Below are positions 16,504-27,984 of a DNA stretch of 64,000 nt, one piece after another. The notes beneath the pieces are model-generated. The model did no database searches. It was not told the origin of the DNA and was given only the letters and a program-made list of their open reading frames with translations. Where the stretch lies: contig JAPTMU010000119.1 of NCBI GenBank assembly GCA_028583405.1, positions 68,514 through 132,513 of the forward strand, written 5' to 3'. A program made the translations under genes and the position numbers. The stretch's first letter is position 1; each line of letters starts with the position of its first letter. Source of the DNA: Pogonophryne albipinna. Taxonomy: Eukaryota; Chordata; Actinopteri; Perciformes; Artedidraconidae.

Positions 16504-18870
16504 TCACATGAGTTTCCTGTCTGGGTGATCAGAAGCACGTCCGGAGCGTTGGTGCCGGACCTCCAGGTGTTTGCTCTGAACGCGGTCAAAGTGCTGGAGC
16601 AGCTCATTGTAATCCACCCGAGTGTGAGAAGCACGTTTGGAGGCCACCTGTTGTTTCGAGTCCATATACTTTGACTCATCCACAGTCCTCATGAGCTCCG
16701 GGTTAGGGACACACCTTAAGCGGTGGGAGAGCAGCTGGAAGGCCTGGCTCTGCGGCAGCAGCATCAGCAGGCCGTACAGAGCCTTTATCAGGTAGGGGTT
16801 GTTCTCCACATCTAGCAGCTGCAGGCGCAGGTAGGTGAAAATCGGGCTTTCGATGAGCTGTACAAGCTTGTCGACCTCCATCAGGAAGTCTACTGTGACC
16901 TCCAGGTCTCCAAACTTCTGGATGAGGTCATAAGCATGTTTGTAGTTCTGCGTGAGGAAACAGAGCGACACAGTGGCTACAGGGTTGTGGCACCAGGAAC
17001 GATACAGGCAGCAGAACAAAGCACAGCTCTCCTGAGTGTGCAGGTCTTTCAGCTGGTTGCGTAACTGGAAGAGCTCAGCCGAGGTGAGCAGGATGGTGTT
17101 GAGCGTCTGGACCATGGTGGAGGCGAATTTGAGGTCCTCTTCCTTCAGCAAGATGTCAGCCATAGAGTGGAAGATGTTTTCTGCGTGAAGCAACAGACAG
17201 AGCTGTCTGATAATAAAAGCTCCTCTGTTCTCCAGAAGCTTCCTCTCCAGACTGAAGCGTTTCAGCAGGTTGATCATGAACTTGTAAAAATAGGAGTTCA
17301 TGCTGGGGGTGGACGGGGACGAGTCTGCTGCTTTGGAGCCTGTGATAGGCTGCTGACCTGGCTTGGCGCCCTCTGGGACCTTGAGCACCAGTTTGTTGTC
17401 AGTGCTGTCACGGGAGCCGCCTTGGTCTGATTGGCCAGCAGGAGATGATGCGATCTCAGCTAACACCTCCAGATCTTTCAGTACAACCTCGTCGGATTCA
17501 TCAGACAGGGTTTTCAGCAGCATTGGAAACAGACTGTCTGTGTGGCGGAACATTTTGCGTGGCGTCTTAATGTAGAGGTGGTAGAGCCATTTGAGAACAG
17601 CGATGCGGGTCATCATGCCAGTGGAGGAGTCGTGGAGGTGCCGGCCCAACACCTGAACAATACCGTCCAGATCCAGAGTGACCTGAGGCCTGTCTGCACT
17701 GGCCGGAGTGAAGAAGCTGATGTTACTGAACCCAACAGATTCTTGTGATGCATTCAGCATATCATTGCTGTCTACCTCCGTCTTAGGCTGGCCATCCTTC
17801 TTTGTTGGCGACTCTGTACTTTCACTTTTCTCCTCCTCCTCGTCATCCTCAGGAGTCACCAGCTTCATCAGACTGTGATTACAGGCACTGGCTGCTTCTT
17901 TGGTATTCTTCTTTCTGTCGTCATAGGAAAGGCAAGGCAGCACTGCAGTCAGGATGCCAGAGGAGTAGGGGAGAACCGCTCTGCCTGCCAGCTGGATAAA
18001 CTCTCTCATCCAGGTCATTGCGGTCAGCTGGATCAGGTCGTTAGTGAGTTTTGTTTCATCTGCAACCTGGCAGTGGATGACCAGGATGTTGGCCATCTCT
18101 GCAAATTTCACATCTGAGGGTGTTTTCTTAATCTCCTTCAGAAACTCTCCAAGCACCACCTCACACGTCCTACGGATCTCCTTGCTGTTGTCTCCCAGGA
18201 TCTGGAAGAGCCCATCCAGGATCTCAGGGAGGTAGTCCAACAGGTTGATGTTTGGCACAGACTCCAGAACATGGATCCAGGAAATAATAAACTGCCGAGC
18301 ATATTGATTATTTGAATAGATTCTCTCTCTGAGCAAAGGGACAAACGCCACTAAGTCAAACTTGTTACTCTCTGTCACAATGTCTTTCAGCAGTCTGTCA
18401 AGAAGTTCAGACCCGCTTTTCACATTTGGGTCTGGGTCTGCTGCGAGCTTGCTAAGACCATCAAAGAGCAGGTTGAAGTGGGGAAGCACTGCTCCCCTGG
18501 CGACCTTCACTATATTATAGAGGGCCTCACAGGCATAGTAGCGCAGACGGCTGTCTGAGTCATTAAAGCACGTGAGCACAGGCTCTATAAGCTCCTTCAG
18601 ATACAGACCTGAGTCTTTGCCGAGGGCGATGGAGCAGGCTGCCAGTCCAATGAGACCCCCCTTTCGGCTGTGGGGGTGCTGGGAAAGCGCAAACTCCGAG
18701 GCCAGGATCTGGATAACATGTCTGATTTGAGTGGAGTTGTTCTGAGCCACAAACTCCCGCACCAGTTTCTCAATCTCGAGAGCTGCGACTTTCCTCTTCT
18801 CGTACAGTTTATCATTCAGAGCCCTGACAATGTTGGGCGTCAGAGGCGAAAAGTCCTTCTCCGTGTTCAT
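16504..18870 (-). CDS. vac14: VAC14 homologue, PIKfyve complex scaffold (single exon)
   Basis: Scaffold that holds the lipid kinase PIKfyve (Fab1) and the phosphatase FIG4 on endosomal membranes and so controls PI(3,5)P2. The 788-codon frame is complete, against 782 aa in human. It begins [20 protein letters not shown], the conserved VAC14 start, and ends with the family C-terminus ([20 protein letters not shown]). HEAT-type helical repeats fill the N-terminal half, including the Fab1-binding segment (about residues 65-165). An acidic linker (EDDEEEE) is near residue 345, and the FIG4-binding region is about residues 540-720. No intron interrupts it, whereas mammalian VAC14 has many exons, so it is either a retrocopy or a gene that lost its introns. 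No poly-A tail or flanking repeat was noticed. The open frame argues that it is functional. It is head-to-head with the zinc-finger gene at 19202. Confidence 0.95.
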   Translation of the reverse strand: MNTEKDFSPLTPNIVRALNDKLYEKRKVAALEIEKLVREFVAQNNSTQIRHVIQILASEFALSQHPHSRKGGLIGLAACSIALGKDSGLYLKELIEPVLTCFNDSDSRLRYYACEALYNIVKVARGAVLPHFNLLFDGLSKLAADPDPNVKSGSELLDRLLKDIVTESNKFDLVAFVPLLRERIYSNNQYARQFIISWIHVLESVPNINLLDYLPEILDGLFQILGDNSKEIRRTCEVVLGEFLKEIKKTPSDVKFAEMANILVIHCQVADETKLTNDLIQLTAMTWMREFIQLAGRAVLPYSSGILTAVLPCLSYDDRKKNTKEAASACNHSLMKLVTPEDDEEEEKSESTESPTKKDGQPKTEVDSNDMLNASQESVGFSNISFFTPASADRPQVTLDLDGIVQVLGRHLHDSSTGMMTRIAVLKWLYHLYIKTPRKMFRHTDSLFPMLLKTLSDESDEVVLKDLEVLAEIASSPAGQSDQGGSRDSTDNKLVLKVPEGAKPGQQPITGSKAADSSPSTPSMNSYFYKFMINLLKRFSLERKLLENRGAFIIRQLCLLLHAENIFHSMADILLKEEDLKFASTMVQTLNTILLTSAELFQLRNQLKDLHTQESCALFCCLYRSWCHNPVATVSLCFLTQNYKHAYDLIQKFGDLEVTVDFLMEVDKLVQLIESPIFTYLRLQLLDVENNPYLIKALYGLLMLLPQSQAFQLLSHRLRCVPNPELMRTVDESKYMDSKQQVASKRASHTRVDYNELLQHFDRVQSKHLEVRHQRSGRASDHPDRKLM

Positions 18871-19201
18871 GTTCGCAGCTGTAGTTGGAGCGGATCCCGT
18901 CTACTCAAATGTAAGTTATTACGTGCAAAAGCGGTCTGCATTTATGACAGTTTATAACAGAAATACAGCGGTTTCACTCGCAAACCAGGAAGCCCTGTGA
19001 TACAACGCAGCTGACTGGATGCAGCTGACCGGATACATCCGCCGGACACACGTCATGTGTGTTACATTTATTTAGGTCCCGCGTTGCGAGTACCGTTAGC
19101 TCAAATTAGCTTCGGATACAGTTCATTATTGTTATACCGTTTGGCGTTTGAATCGTATTCATACTTTTTATTGTGAATAGTTGTTACAGCCAGGAGCTAC
19201 C
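18871..19201. promoter_or_regulatory. Probable bidirectional promoter between vac14 and znf gene
   Basis: Only 331 bp separates the two divergent start codons, so the transcripts must start in or near this interval. Moderately GC-rich. No TATA box or specific factor site can be asserted. A 21-base string in it (about 18963-18983) recurs at about 25199-25219. Confidence 0.5.
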
Positions 19202-21127
19202 ATGGCGGGCCGCGTCTCTTTACACTCGCAGCTCACCTCCATCATGGAAACATTGGCCATGTCCGCCCTGAAGCAGGTCTGTAAGGTGGTGGATGAAGAC
19301 TCTGCGGAGCTCCGTGTGGGGTTGTCTCAGCTCCTGGCGGCTAATTCAGCCCTGGAAGAGAAAGTCAACAGTCTGGAGTGCGAGCTGGCCACTATGAGAA
19401 GCGAAGCTCCTGTGTTGTGTAAAAGTAATCGCAGCGTAGGCGTGCAAACTATCTGCCACAAGGACGGGGACGCTCATGGTACTTATGTTTCACACTTAAA
19501 ATAGCTCAGATAAGAACATAAATCTTATGCATTGTTTCTGTGTTTACTGATGTGTCTTCCATGTCCTACTTTTATGGCTTGACTTTCCAGTGTCTGGGTC
19601 GCCCATCATAGAGGGGATCTTTGGAAAAGATTGGTGTATGAATCTGTGGAAAGACACAGACCCATGCAGTCTGGGGGGAGACTCACCAAAGTGCTCTGAC
19701 GTAAGTGGGTGATTCAATAGCTATTAAATGTGTGAAACCTGTAGAGTCTTGAAAAATAAACAACTGTGGATAGTGCAGCTGTAATTGTGAATCATACAAA
19801 CTTCATAATATGTAGGTTATAAATGTGTATAGCCATGGTTGTGTAATAAATTATTAAATGTAAAACCAGTACCTTCGAATAATGAAGAACAAATAACATG
19901 AATGTAAACACAACAACCATCACAACCATCATTATTATTCATATTATCTTAAAGTTAGAAAAAATGCCCTTTCGGAATTTCCCAAATCCCAACATTCGAA
20001 ATGTGTTGGTTTTTCGTCACCAGTCCAAAACTGAAACTTTAAAAACAAATATATTTTGATGATGAGGGAAACAGCAAATCACAACATTTAAAGAAGCTAC
20101 ATTTTCCATGATTATTAACGTAAATACTTTTTCAAATATCAACAACTGAACTGATAATGTGAACTTTAGTCTGGCAAAGCATTGCTGTCATTAAAATAGT
20201 TTGACATTTAGACTTTTTTTTTATTTGCAGTCTGTGGAGACACAATCCAACCAGATTACTGTAACTGAAATCAAAGAGGAGGATTGTGTGGAGGAAGCTG
20301 CCAGCAGCTGCCAGCAGGAAACACTTTGTAAAGAAGGTAAGAGAGTGCAGACTGAGCGTTGACATAAAGAATACAAAACAGATTCAGCAGCTTTTGAAGC
20401 ATTTTGAGTGTTTCACTTTGTATTTTTTCATGCAACAGATCATGAAGAAAGCACAGCAGAGGAACCAGAGTCAGTCGGTAAATCGGCCCATGGCAGCACT
20501 TGCAGCCTGTCATTAGATCAGGATGGAGAACAGGTTGTGTGTGCAGGGGGTATGGAAGAACCAATCATGCAGCTGACATCCATCAATGACACAGAGGAGG
20601 CCTTCAGCACTCTTAATATTCCAATTGAAGAGGAGGACGATATACCTCTCCCTGAAGAGATTCAGCAAGAGCTTATGAAAAGAACTAAAGGTGGTCGCAG
20701 AAACTCTGAAAACATCCCTGCTGTGGCTGATGAGTTACTTAATGACTTCAATATGGTTAGTGTAGAAACTGCCGGAGTTCAAGACAAGGACATATTTACA
20801 TGCCAAATATGTAACAGGACTTTCTTCCACAAGCGCACTCTAACAATACACATGAAGTCCCACAAGTCAAACTTTTGCAATATTTGTAAGCAGAATATAA
20901 CTCGCAAATACAAGTGCAAGTCGCACATCTGCATACCTCCGGTTCAACCTAACGGAGACGGTAGATCATGTGAGTTCTGTGGGAAGACCTTTGCAACCCC
21001 ATCAGCTGTGAGGATTCACAATCGAGTCCACACTGGAGAGAAACCTCACACGTGTAGTTTTTGTGGAAAAGGGTTCGCCCAGAAAAACAATCTGACATCT
21101 CACCTACGTGTCCATACTGGAGATTAA
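19202..21127 (+). CDS. C2H2 zinc-finger protein, C-terminus truncated (4 exons)
   Basis: Probable DNA-binding transcription factor. Exons 19202-19478, 19591-19700, 20231-20336 and 20439-21127 join in frame to 393 aa. The N-terminus ([19 protein letters not shown], then a leucine-rich heptad-like segment with [12 protein letters not shown]) is the one typical of large teleost-specific zinc-finger families. An acidic linker follows, then fingers: [21 protein letters not shown] (canonical), an atypical CNIC...HIC unit, [21 protein letters not shown], and [21 protein letters not shown], joined by a TGEKPH linker. The stop TAA at 21125-21127 replaces the Lys codon of the next TGDKP linker. A further finger start (HCITCGKTFTQKVLLSNH) continues in the same frame at 21128-21189 until a transposon interrupts it. 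The gene may still work with its remaining fingers. Confidence 0.85.
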
Positions 21128-21189
21128 CCGTTACACTGTATTACATGTGGGAAGACATTCACCCAAAAGGTCCTCCTCAGCAATCATTC
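21128..21189 (+). pseudogene. Post-stop remnant of the last zinc finger
   Basis: In the same frame as the upstream gene, reading PLHCITCGKTFTQKVLLSNH after the TAA. It ends exactly where a DNA transposon is inserted. Downstream of the transposon the sequence could finish the old reading frame (AKANKDHQV then stop). Confidence 0.75.
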
Positions 21190-22080
21190 AGGCCCCGGCC
21201 ACACGAGGACGAAAACGGTCGTTTGCGTTACTGTTTAGTGTCATATAGACCGTTCGGCCACACGAGGATGACCGAATACGGCACTAAACGACTGCGGAAA
21301 TGATAACGGGTCTCAAGGTGGATAGAACGGCATACGCAACGCTCTGGGGGGTCCAACGGCTCCGTGTGTACGCCCTATACGATCATTTTCTGATAATGAT
21401 GAGGCAATAGCCCCACCTCTCCCCACCTCTGCTGCTCACCCCCGCGTCAAAGTAAACTGCACACTGAATTCAGATTATTTATCTTTCTCTCGATATGGAC
21501 CTAAACGCGAGTGAAGTCTAATCTGACAGGACGGAGACACCTCTCAAACTACCTAAACTAGTTATAAATATGTTTATTTTTACTGTCGGCCGGGTCACTC
21601 ATTACTGGATCAGCTGCTGCATGAAACAGACACTGACGCTGTCCGAAGAGAGGGAGGAAAAAGAGAGGCTCCATGTATTTTATTATTATATTATATAGAT
21701 TCGTGATTCATTTGTTTTAAAGCTCAAATAACAAAGAAGACCTTTGACCGGCACTTTTATAATTTTGTCCGGAAGATTTAAACTTTAATACACGTTGACT
21801 GGCGAACAACTCTGCCCGGTTCCCTCGGCCCCCACCGTGGAGAATAAACAGAAGGGCAACCATGACAACCATGCTTCTTCGCTGTTTTTGTGGAGGAAGT
21901 TACAGCGCCACGCACAGGCTCCTGCATATGTACTGCAGCTTCTCCAGCGGTTGGAGCTAAACGGAGCTGTCTCGTGTGGACAGACACTATCCGGTGAATA
22001 TTGCGTGTGGACGGAAGCTTTTTTGGGTTTGCGTTAATCCTATGCGTTTAGCCGTTTTCGTCCTCGTGTGGCCGGGGCCT
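21190..22080. mobile_element. 891-bp DNA transposon (MITE-like) in the znf 3' end
   Basis: Ends are about 29-bp inverted repeats beginning AGGCCCCGGCCACACGAGGA and finishing with its complement. The motif GGCCACACGAGGA recurs internally near 21256. No transposase is present. No clear target duplication was found, so the superfamily is undetermined. Confidence 0.85.
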
Positions 22081-22531
22081 TAAAGGCAAACAAAGATCAT
22101 CAGGTCTGATAGTCTGGACACATCTTAAAGGTATAACGCCTTGATTGTGGTGTGAGGACAACATTATGTTCTACTTCTCACATTAGTGATGTGAGATAAT
22201 GTCATGTATGTAGACTTGTACTATCTATAGGAGTCTTTAAAAACAAACAAGTATTAAGCAAGTCACTGTTTAGTGTCAAGTGAAGATGGATGGATGGACT
22301 GTTTAGTTATTTCTGTTTTTACATTGAATGTTCATTTTATTAAACTTTTATTTGACAGAACTCTCCTTTTTAAAACATGAATTATGTTATGTCTAATCTA
22401 AACTTCACTTCAACTTGAATATTCGGTTTTATCAGTGGTGTCTTGCCATTTTTTATTTCGTACTTTTATAACCTGAAAATTGCACATCTGATGCAGCTCT
22501 TTAAGAGGCATGCAGTTAGTGAAAAGGGGGG
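22081..22531. other. Former 3' UTR of the znf gene
   Basis: AT-rich noncoding DNA; nothing else is recognised. Confidence 0.4.
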
Positions 22532-22605
22532 GTAACCGCAGCATCCGGACTAAAACCACCAGACTCAGGGACAGTTTCATCCCACAGGCAATAAGACAAC
22601 GCTGA
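22532..22605 (+). mobile_element. LINE ORF2 C-terminal fragment
   Basis: Reads SIRTKTTRLRDSFIPQAIRQ plus a terminal residue and stop. This is the C-terminal pattern (KTTRLxxSFxPxAIR) of reverse transcriptase ORFs in Rex/Maui-type fish LINEs. The fragment is 5'-truncated, as LINE copies usually are, and the rest of the element is absent. Confidence 0.55.
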
Positions 22606-23357
22606 AGTTGGCTTCCGATTCAGAGCTTCCGATTCGGCAGTTAAGGGGAATGTTAAGGGACATTTAATTTACAGCGCTGAGCGAACAATCCTCTGTGTTT
22701 GTACCTCTTAAATCACTGCATAGCCGATTTATTTGGACTGGATTATCCCAGAGAGTCTAAATATTCTTTATAACACAGTTTTAGATTTGTGAAACCTTAA
22801 TTCTATTTGTGAAAATGCAAAAAAGGGAGATTTCAGTGCTTTTTTTACTTTTTTGAATGCTGGGTCAGGTGAGGCTGCAGCAGCTCTGTGCCCTGATGTG
22901 AGCTACATAATCTGTCTTTTGGAGTATGTGGTGTTCTAAGGCTCTGTGCCTGTTAGCATGTTAGCCTAGCTCCTGCTGGGTGACAGACCCTGCAGTTTGT
23001 GATGGACTCTTACCGCTGATGCACTGGTAGAAAGAACATAATTACGAGGCCTGGTCTCCTGAAAAGCAGGTGCAGCCTACAAACAAGAGCAGGGAGGAGG
23101 AGACACATGTTGGCACAGTCATGCATTACAATCATAAAGCAGAACAACAAAAACAGTTAGCCAAAAGCAAAGCAGCATGAGCAGAACACTGAGAACACGC
23201 TGTGGTGTCTCATAGCAACGCGGTGCAAATCATTTATGACTGGATCATTTATTAATCGCTGTTAAAGCATAAACAGTTAGAATGCTTTAGTAAGTTTTGC
23301 TTTAACTTTAATAAAATGATCCTGTGAGGATAATAAGTTCATTTGAAGCAGACTCAG

Positions 23358-23817
23358 TGTCAGGGTTGGGGAAAAATAGGACCCAAATGCAGTAAAAGGA
23401 CTAAAAGGTCAGGTAACAAAAAGCGAGCTTTATTTTCCTGAATGACAAAAGAAAACAAGAAACAACTTAACATACCAAAACCGGGGGAGTACGAGGAAGG
23501 ATCAGGACAAAAAACCTCAGGAACAAACATGGAGCGTGACAGCATGGACAAGAGCAAAGAGACTAACAGGTATCATAGACGAGAAACGATGACGAACAGA
23601 CATGGAGCACAGGGGAAGACACGACTAAATACACAGAAGGGTAATCACGGGACAAGACACATATGGGCAGGGGAGGCAGAAACACAAGGGCAGCAGGTGA
23701 ACACAATCAGACACTCCAGGGAAACTAAAGACAGGAAGTAGGACCAGACAAGACACAAGGAGGAAAACATTTCAAAATTAAAGGTGGAAAATGAAAACAA
23801 CAATCCAAAACCATGAC
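23358..23817. mobile_element. Short interspersed element with TGTCA ends (460 bp)
   Basis: Begins TGTCAGGGTTGGGG and ends CCAAAACCATGAC. It is flanked by the direct repeat ACTCAG (23352-23357 and 23818-23823). The reverse strand has AATAAAGC followed by TGCATTTGGGTCCT, a combination common in fish repeats and also seen near 36927-37002. The family name is not assigned. Confidence 0.65.
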
Positions 23818-24410
23818 ACTCAGTCCAGTATGCAGCTGTGAAAGGGTCTCCATCCTTTAATATCTGAGCAGAGGCCTTTTTCACAGACACATGTAGTTCA
23901 GCTGTCGCTGGACTCCACTCAGGTTTTCACAGAGCTGAAACTCAATCCCATCTACAATCAGAGAGCAGACTACGTTTAGTTTATTTAAATCCCAACTCAA
24001 AACATGGTTAGTGAGGAATCAGCTCTGAAACACTGACACAATCTTCTGCTCCTTACAACCCACTGTCTGTGTTTTAACATGTTCTTTTGTTTTGTTTTAT
24101 TGTTCTGTCTTTTTATTTATTTTATTTAAGTATTCCAGTAATGTATGTTGCATGTTTTAATTTGATTGTATTTACTTGTTTAAATGAAATGTGTTTTAGG
24201 TTCACTTATAATATCTGTCCAGGGACAACAGATGAAAAATAGCCTCTTGGCTAACTCTGGCACATTTACAGGAATGTTAATTAATGTGCACTGTCCCTGT
24301 TAAACAAATGAATAAATAAATAAAAATAAGTGTATGCTCCTCATTTAGGTGATAATTATTTAGCTAAAAAGTTTTCGGATCTTAAATACTGTTTCATAGC
24401 AAACAAAAAA
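23818..24410. other. Interior of the inverted-repeat element, no gene seen
   Basis: AT-rich. No coding similarity is recognised. Confidence 0.4.
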
Positions 24411-25024
24411 ATGAATAGAAATAGAATAAAGGTTTCACAAATCTCAAACTGTTATAAAGAATCTTTAGCCTCTCTGGGATAATCCAGTCCAAATAAATCG
24501 GCTATGCAGCGATTTAAGAGGTACAAAAAAATAAATGTATACAGATAATTGCTTTGTTAGGTATGATGATAGTTCAGTATAGAATATAATAGCATTTCTT
24601 GAAAATAGTTCACATTTAAAACCAAAACAATACAATTTGACTCAACTGACACCATTTGTCTTTCTGCAAACATACTGCAGCCCAACAAATACATTTATTT
24701 AAAACAGTAACACCATTTGAGCCAGAACTCAAGGTTGTAGTTAAGTACTTGAAGAATCGCATGCACAAAACAATCTAGATAAATAAAGAAATCACTACAA
24801 GTAATACGAAAAATATTATTTCTGATTTTAGGGTGTACTTTAAAAACCTTGTTAACAAACTACTATTTTCTCAGCAGCATCATTTTCCATACAGGCTATT
24901 AAATTGGCCTTATAGATAGGAGTTTTTTTATATTAATCTTAAATCTAAATTTTAGTTTAATTTCAAATTGGCACGTTAAGCCACTGAGCGTGACAGAGAG
25001 CACTTTAGCAGAAGTGATTTGATC

Positions 25025-25200
25025 GGTTAATTGAAACACTGGTGTTGATTTAAACCATACTTGTATGCATAACATTTCCCACAGTCCACACAGCTGTCAG
25101 GTTTTTCGCCGGTGTGTGTTCGAATCTATGGTTCGAATATGTATGTTCAGAGAGCTTTTCTGGGAAAAACTTTTGCCACAGTCTGGACAGTTTATAAGGA
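25025..25200 (-). pseudogene. C2H2 zinc-finger gene 3' relic
   Basis: Minus strand reads CPDCGKSFSQKSSLNIHIR and then, after a frame disruption, [27 protein letters not shown] and stop. The break is a local 13-14 bp duplication in which ATTCGAAC is repeated. At least two finger units are recognisable. It is a decayed relative of C2H2 zinc-finger genes; a link to the gene at 19202 is only positional. Confidence 0.65.
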
Positions 25201-25224
25201 ATACAGCGGTTTCACTCGCAATTT

Positions 25225-25345
25225 CAAGGTGAAATCCTAAAACACTCGCCCCGCCCCCTTACTGTGTATCGCTCACTGATTGGACGATGCAGCGCATGCA
25301 CTGGCGCTGGCACTGATCTGATGCTTCTTGACATGAGAGCAGTTT
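25225..25345. repeat. Dispersed repeat shared with 45057-45165
   Basis: ACACTCGCCCCGCCCCCTTA and the roughly 90 bases after it match 45075-45165 closely (TGTGTATCGCTCACTGATTG, TTGACATGAGAGCAGTTT). It is a fragment of the repeat family that forms the 44.7-49.1 kb complex. Confidence 0.75.
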
Positions 25346-26535
25346 TATGGAAGCAAACAAGAGACAGAAGTATTTGAATTTGATCAGACACCGAATTTAT
25401 AGCATTGAAAATAATTACTGTGAAAATCATGTATCTGAATTTTTTTTGCTCCGAATTTACCTATGTGAAATAAAAATGTAAAAATTCAAGTTAAAAAAAT
25501 TAGAATGTTCAAATTCAGATCCCAAAAATTCAAGTGAAAAAAATTCGACGTCAAATATTTCGGTGTTTAAAATTCGATGTCAAAAAATTGCGATGCAGCA
25601 TCATCCGGGCTACTCAAACAGGATAAGCAATCGAGCCCGAATGCAATCAAACCGACTTTTGCCAAGCGGCGAACCCCGGGACAGTCCGGTGAAGCCCAAT
25701 GCTGCAAACTGTAGGGGATGGATGCAGATGGGAGCAATTCCCGGCGTATACCCTATGTTAAAATGTCCAACTTAACATCAGAAAATGAACATGTTTCTAG
25801 CCTGGATCCACAAAAACATATTCTGTATATAGTTAGATTCCCCCTTCATGACAACGGTACTGCTGCTCCTAGCTCCTCCTAGCTCCTCTGTCTCACTGCT
25901 AGCTCCGTTAGCTCCATTGGCTCCGTGATGCTACAGGGGCTCAGCTCATGAGGAGAACACTACTTGAACTCGGCCGTGTTTGTTGTGTTGGTTCCTGGTG
26001 GACTATTCGTCATGCAAATATAGGATTTATCTGCGGTTAAAACAGACCGTCCATGAATGCAGTTTATTCGGTAAGTCAACCCTGCGTACTTTATGTTACT
26101 GGTGTTTTTATGAATGTTTACAGTTGGGTTAGCATTTGAGCAATCGTAGCTCCATCTGTGCTAACGATGCTATGCGTAGCATCCAAGAGTGTAAAACATT
26201 AAGTGGGATGCTACTGTATACCAAAAGGCTTCTGTGCGAGGTTGCTAAAATAAGGCCATCCTTGTACGTTAGATAGTTAGTTTGCTAGTTAGGTTACTGT
26301 ATGCATTGTTAAGGTTCGTTTAAATTCGCTATGCTCTACTATAGCATAAAATAGACTAGCTAACGTCAACGTATTGTTGAAGAGAGGCTTAGTGTATATT
26401 AAATCAACCTCACAATGAAATGTGTGTATCTTTAAAATATGAACGTCACATTTCAAGATGGTCCAGAAATAACTCTCCCTTAGATATTGTAATATTATGG
26501 AAGCCCATTTCCGCCACTTAAAAACATTAAAATCC
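25346..26535. other. Noncoding, partly repeat-like
   Basis: Short AAATTC-rich stretches at 25430-25590, then a unique segment. 25780-26070 ends at a good splice-donor-like GTAAGT and could be a 5' exon of an unseen gene, but no reading frame supports it. Confidence 0.35.
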
Positions 26536-26864
26536 CCATGAAAAGTCATAATTATGAGATAAAAAAGTCGAAATTATGAGATAAAAAGTCATAATTATGA
26601 GATAAGAAAGTCATAATAATGAGATAAAAAGTCATAATTATGAGATAAGAAAGTCATAATAATGAGATAAAAAGTCATAATTATGAGATAAAAAAGTCGA
26701 AATTATGAGATAAAAAGTCATAATTATGAGATAGAAAGTCATAATAATGAGATAAAAAGTCATAATTATGAGATAAGAAAGTTGAAATAATGAGATAAAA
26801 AGTCATAATTATGAGATAAGAAAGTCGAAATAATGAGATAAAAAGTCATAATTATGAGATAAGA
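26536..26864. repeat. Minisatellite, about 21-bp unit, about 15 copies
   Basis: Units read AAAAGTCATAATTATGAGAT with variants AAGTCGAAATTATGAGAT and AAGTCATAATAATGAGAT. Variants alternate, suggesting higher-order duplications within the array. Confidence 0.95.
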
Positions 26865-26879
26865 AGTGCACATGCACTG

Positions 26880-27046
26880 CAGTGGCGCTGTCTTCAAAGG
26901 TCCCTTCATCACCTTGCATCATCCATCAGGTCCATTAGTATTTAGACCCACTTCACTTTCACCTCAGTGCCAGATCGTACTTTGCAGCATGCCAGTCTTT
27001 CCCGCATTACCCTTCAGATTGCTCTCCCGATTTCGACCCTGCCTGT
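26880..27046. repeat. Left part of an older repeat split by the retrovirus
   Basis: Continues in sense on the other side of the provirus at 36786-37002. Together the parts form a C/T-rich repeat that ends AATAAAGC...TGCATTTTGGTCCTC...GTGACA, resembling a fish LTR-type repeat. Confidence 0.5.
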
Positions 27047-27623
27047 TGTTAGAAATTAAAATCAATGTTTAAGAGCATAATGTAGCTTAAACATACGGTC
27101 AGTTTAAATGCTATTTTATTCTGGAAAAAACCGGAAGTTCTCAGTACCAAGCTTTTATTCTGAAAATCCTTCATGACGACATCCGGGACTACCATCCATT
27201 AGTATCATTAAAGTGGCTATTGACGCCGTTAACATGTATTACATATAAAGTTATGAAAGAGATAAGGAGGAGAAAATGCATGTGGAAGTAAGCAATGAAT
27301 GTAAAATGTCGAAATCATCTGTTTAACGCGATATCGGACACAGGAGAACGAGGGGGGAAGTCCCCTACGTCACTACAGCTCACAGAGAGGAGGAGCAAAC
27401 AGCCAGCAAGCGGGAAGGACGAATGCTTGTGAACCCTCTTCTGGACGGCCAGCACAGGGAGAGGAAGCTGCAGCCTTTCTCTCCCCTCGAACAATATTCT
27501 GCTTGTAACATTACCGCGCCTTTCTTTTTAATTAAAGTACCAATTTGACACCATCTCAGAGACTCCATTTAGTCTCCTTTTAAGCTTCTCTCCTGGAGGC
27601 GAGAATAACGAACACGGATAACA
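27047..27623 (+). repeat. 5' LTR of endogenous retrovirus (577 bp)
   Basis: Starts TGTTAG and ends TAACA. It matches the 3' LTR at 36209-36785 over its whole length; I saw 3 substitutions. A TATAAA box is at about 27244-27249 and an ATTAAA is at about 27530. The flanking CTGT at 27043-27046 is repeated at 36786-36789. Confidence 0.95.
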
Positions 27624-27624
27624 A

Positions 27625-27645
27625 TTTGGTGACCCTGACGTGATT
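27625..27645 (+). promoter_or_regulatory. Primer binding site, tRNA-Trp type
   Basis: TGGTGACCCTGACGTGAT begins three bases after the 5' LTR. It matches the 3' end of vertebrate tRNA-Trp (as recalled) with one C-to-T difference. tRNA-Trp is the primer used by avian leukosis-type retroviruses. Confidence 0.8.
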
Positions 27646-27984
27646 TTCGTTAGACCGGAGAGACTAGACATCCGGCTGTTCTCTGGAGCCGCTAGCAACC
27701 CGTTCAGACACACAGGGAGCTCAAACCATCGGTAAGAAGAAGCCTGTTATGTCAAATTCTTCAATAGTTTATTCAGGACAATCTTAGGACTGTGTGTTGG
27801 ACGGCTGCTTCCGGTTCCTCAAAATAGCTGGGCAATTAATGTTAAAACAACCAAATTTATAACAATAAGAATTCTATACCACGTGGCGTTGCTTTGTCAC
27901 AAGCAGGGTGAGTTCAAATTTCTTCTTTTTCTTACATTTAACCCTGCATGCTATTAATTTGTGTGTTTTTTATTATTGTGTGTG

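Larger units (their letters stand above)
22699..24527. repeat. Inverted repeat pair (arms about 115 bp) with a 1.6-kb interior
   Basis: 22699-22815 and 24411-24527 are inverted copies that share GTACCTCTTAAATC, GCATAGCCGATTTATTTGGA and the blocks that follow, with a few mismatches. They may be the terminal repeats of a DNA element. No transposase is seen inside. A shorter element (23358-23817) sits within it. Confidence 0.75.

Noticed and set aside
26536..26864. Possible CRISPR-like array
   Set aside because: Units are contiguous with no unique spacers; it is an ordinary minisatellite in a fish genome.
27380..27568. Minus-strand frame repeated at 36542-36730
   Set aside because: It is the same LTR sequence twice, so the repetition is not evidence of coding.
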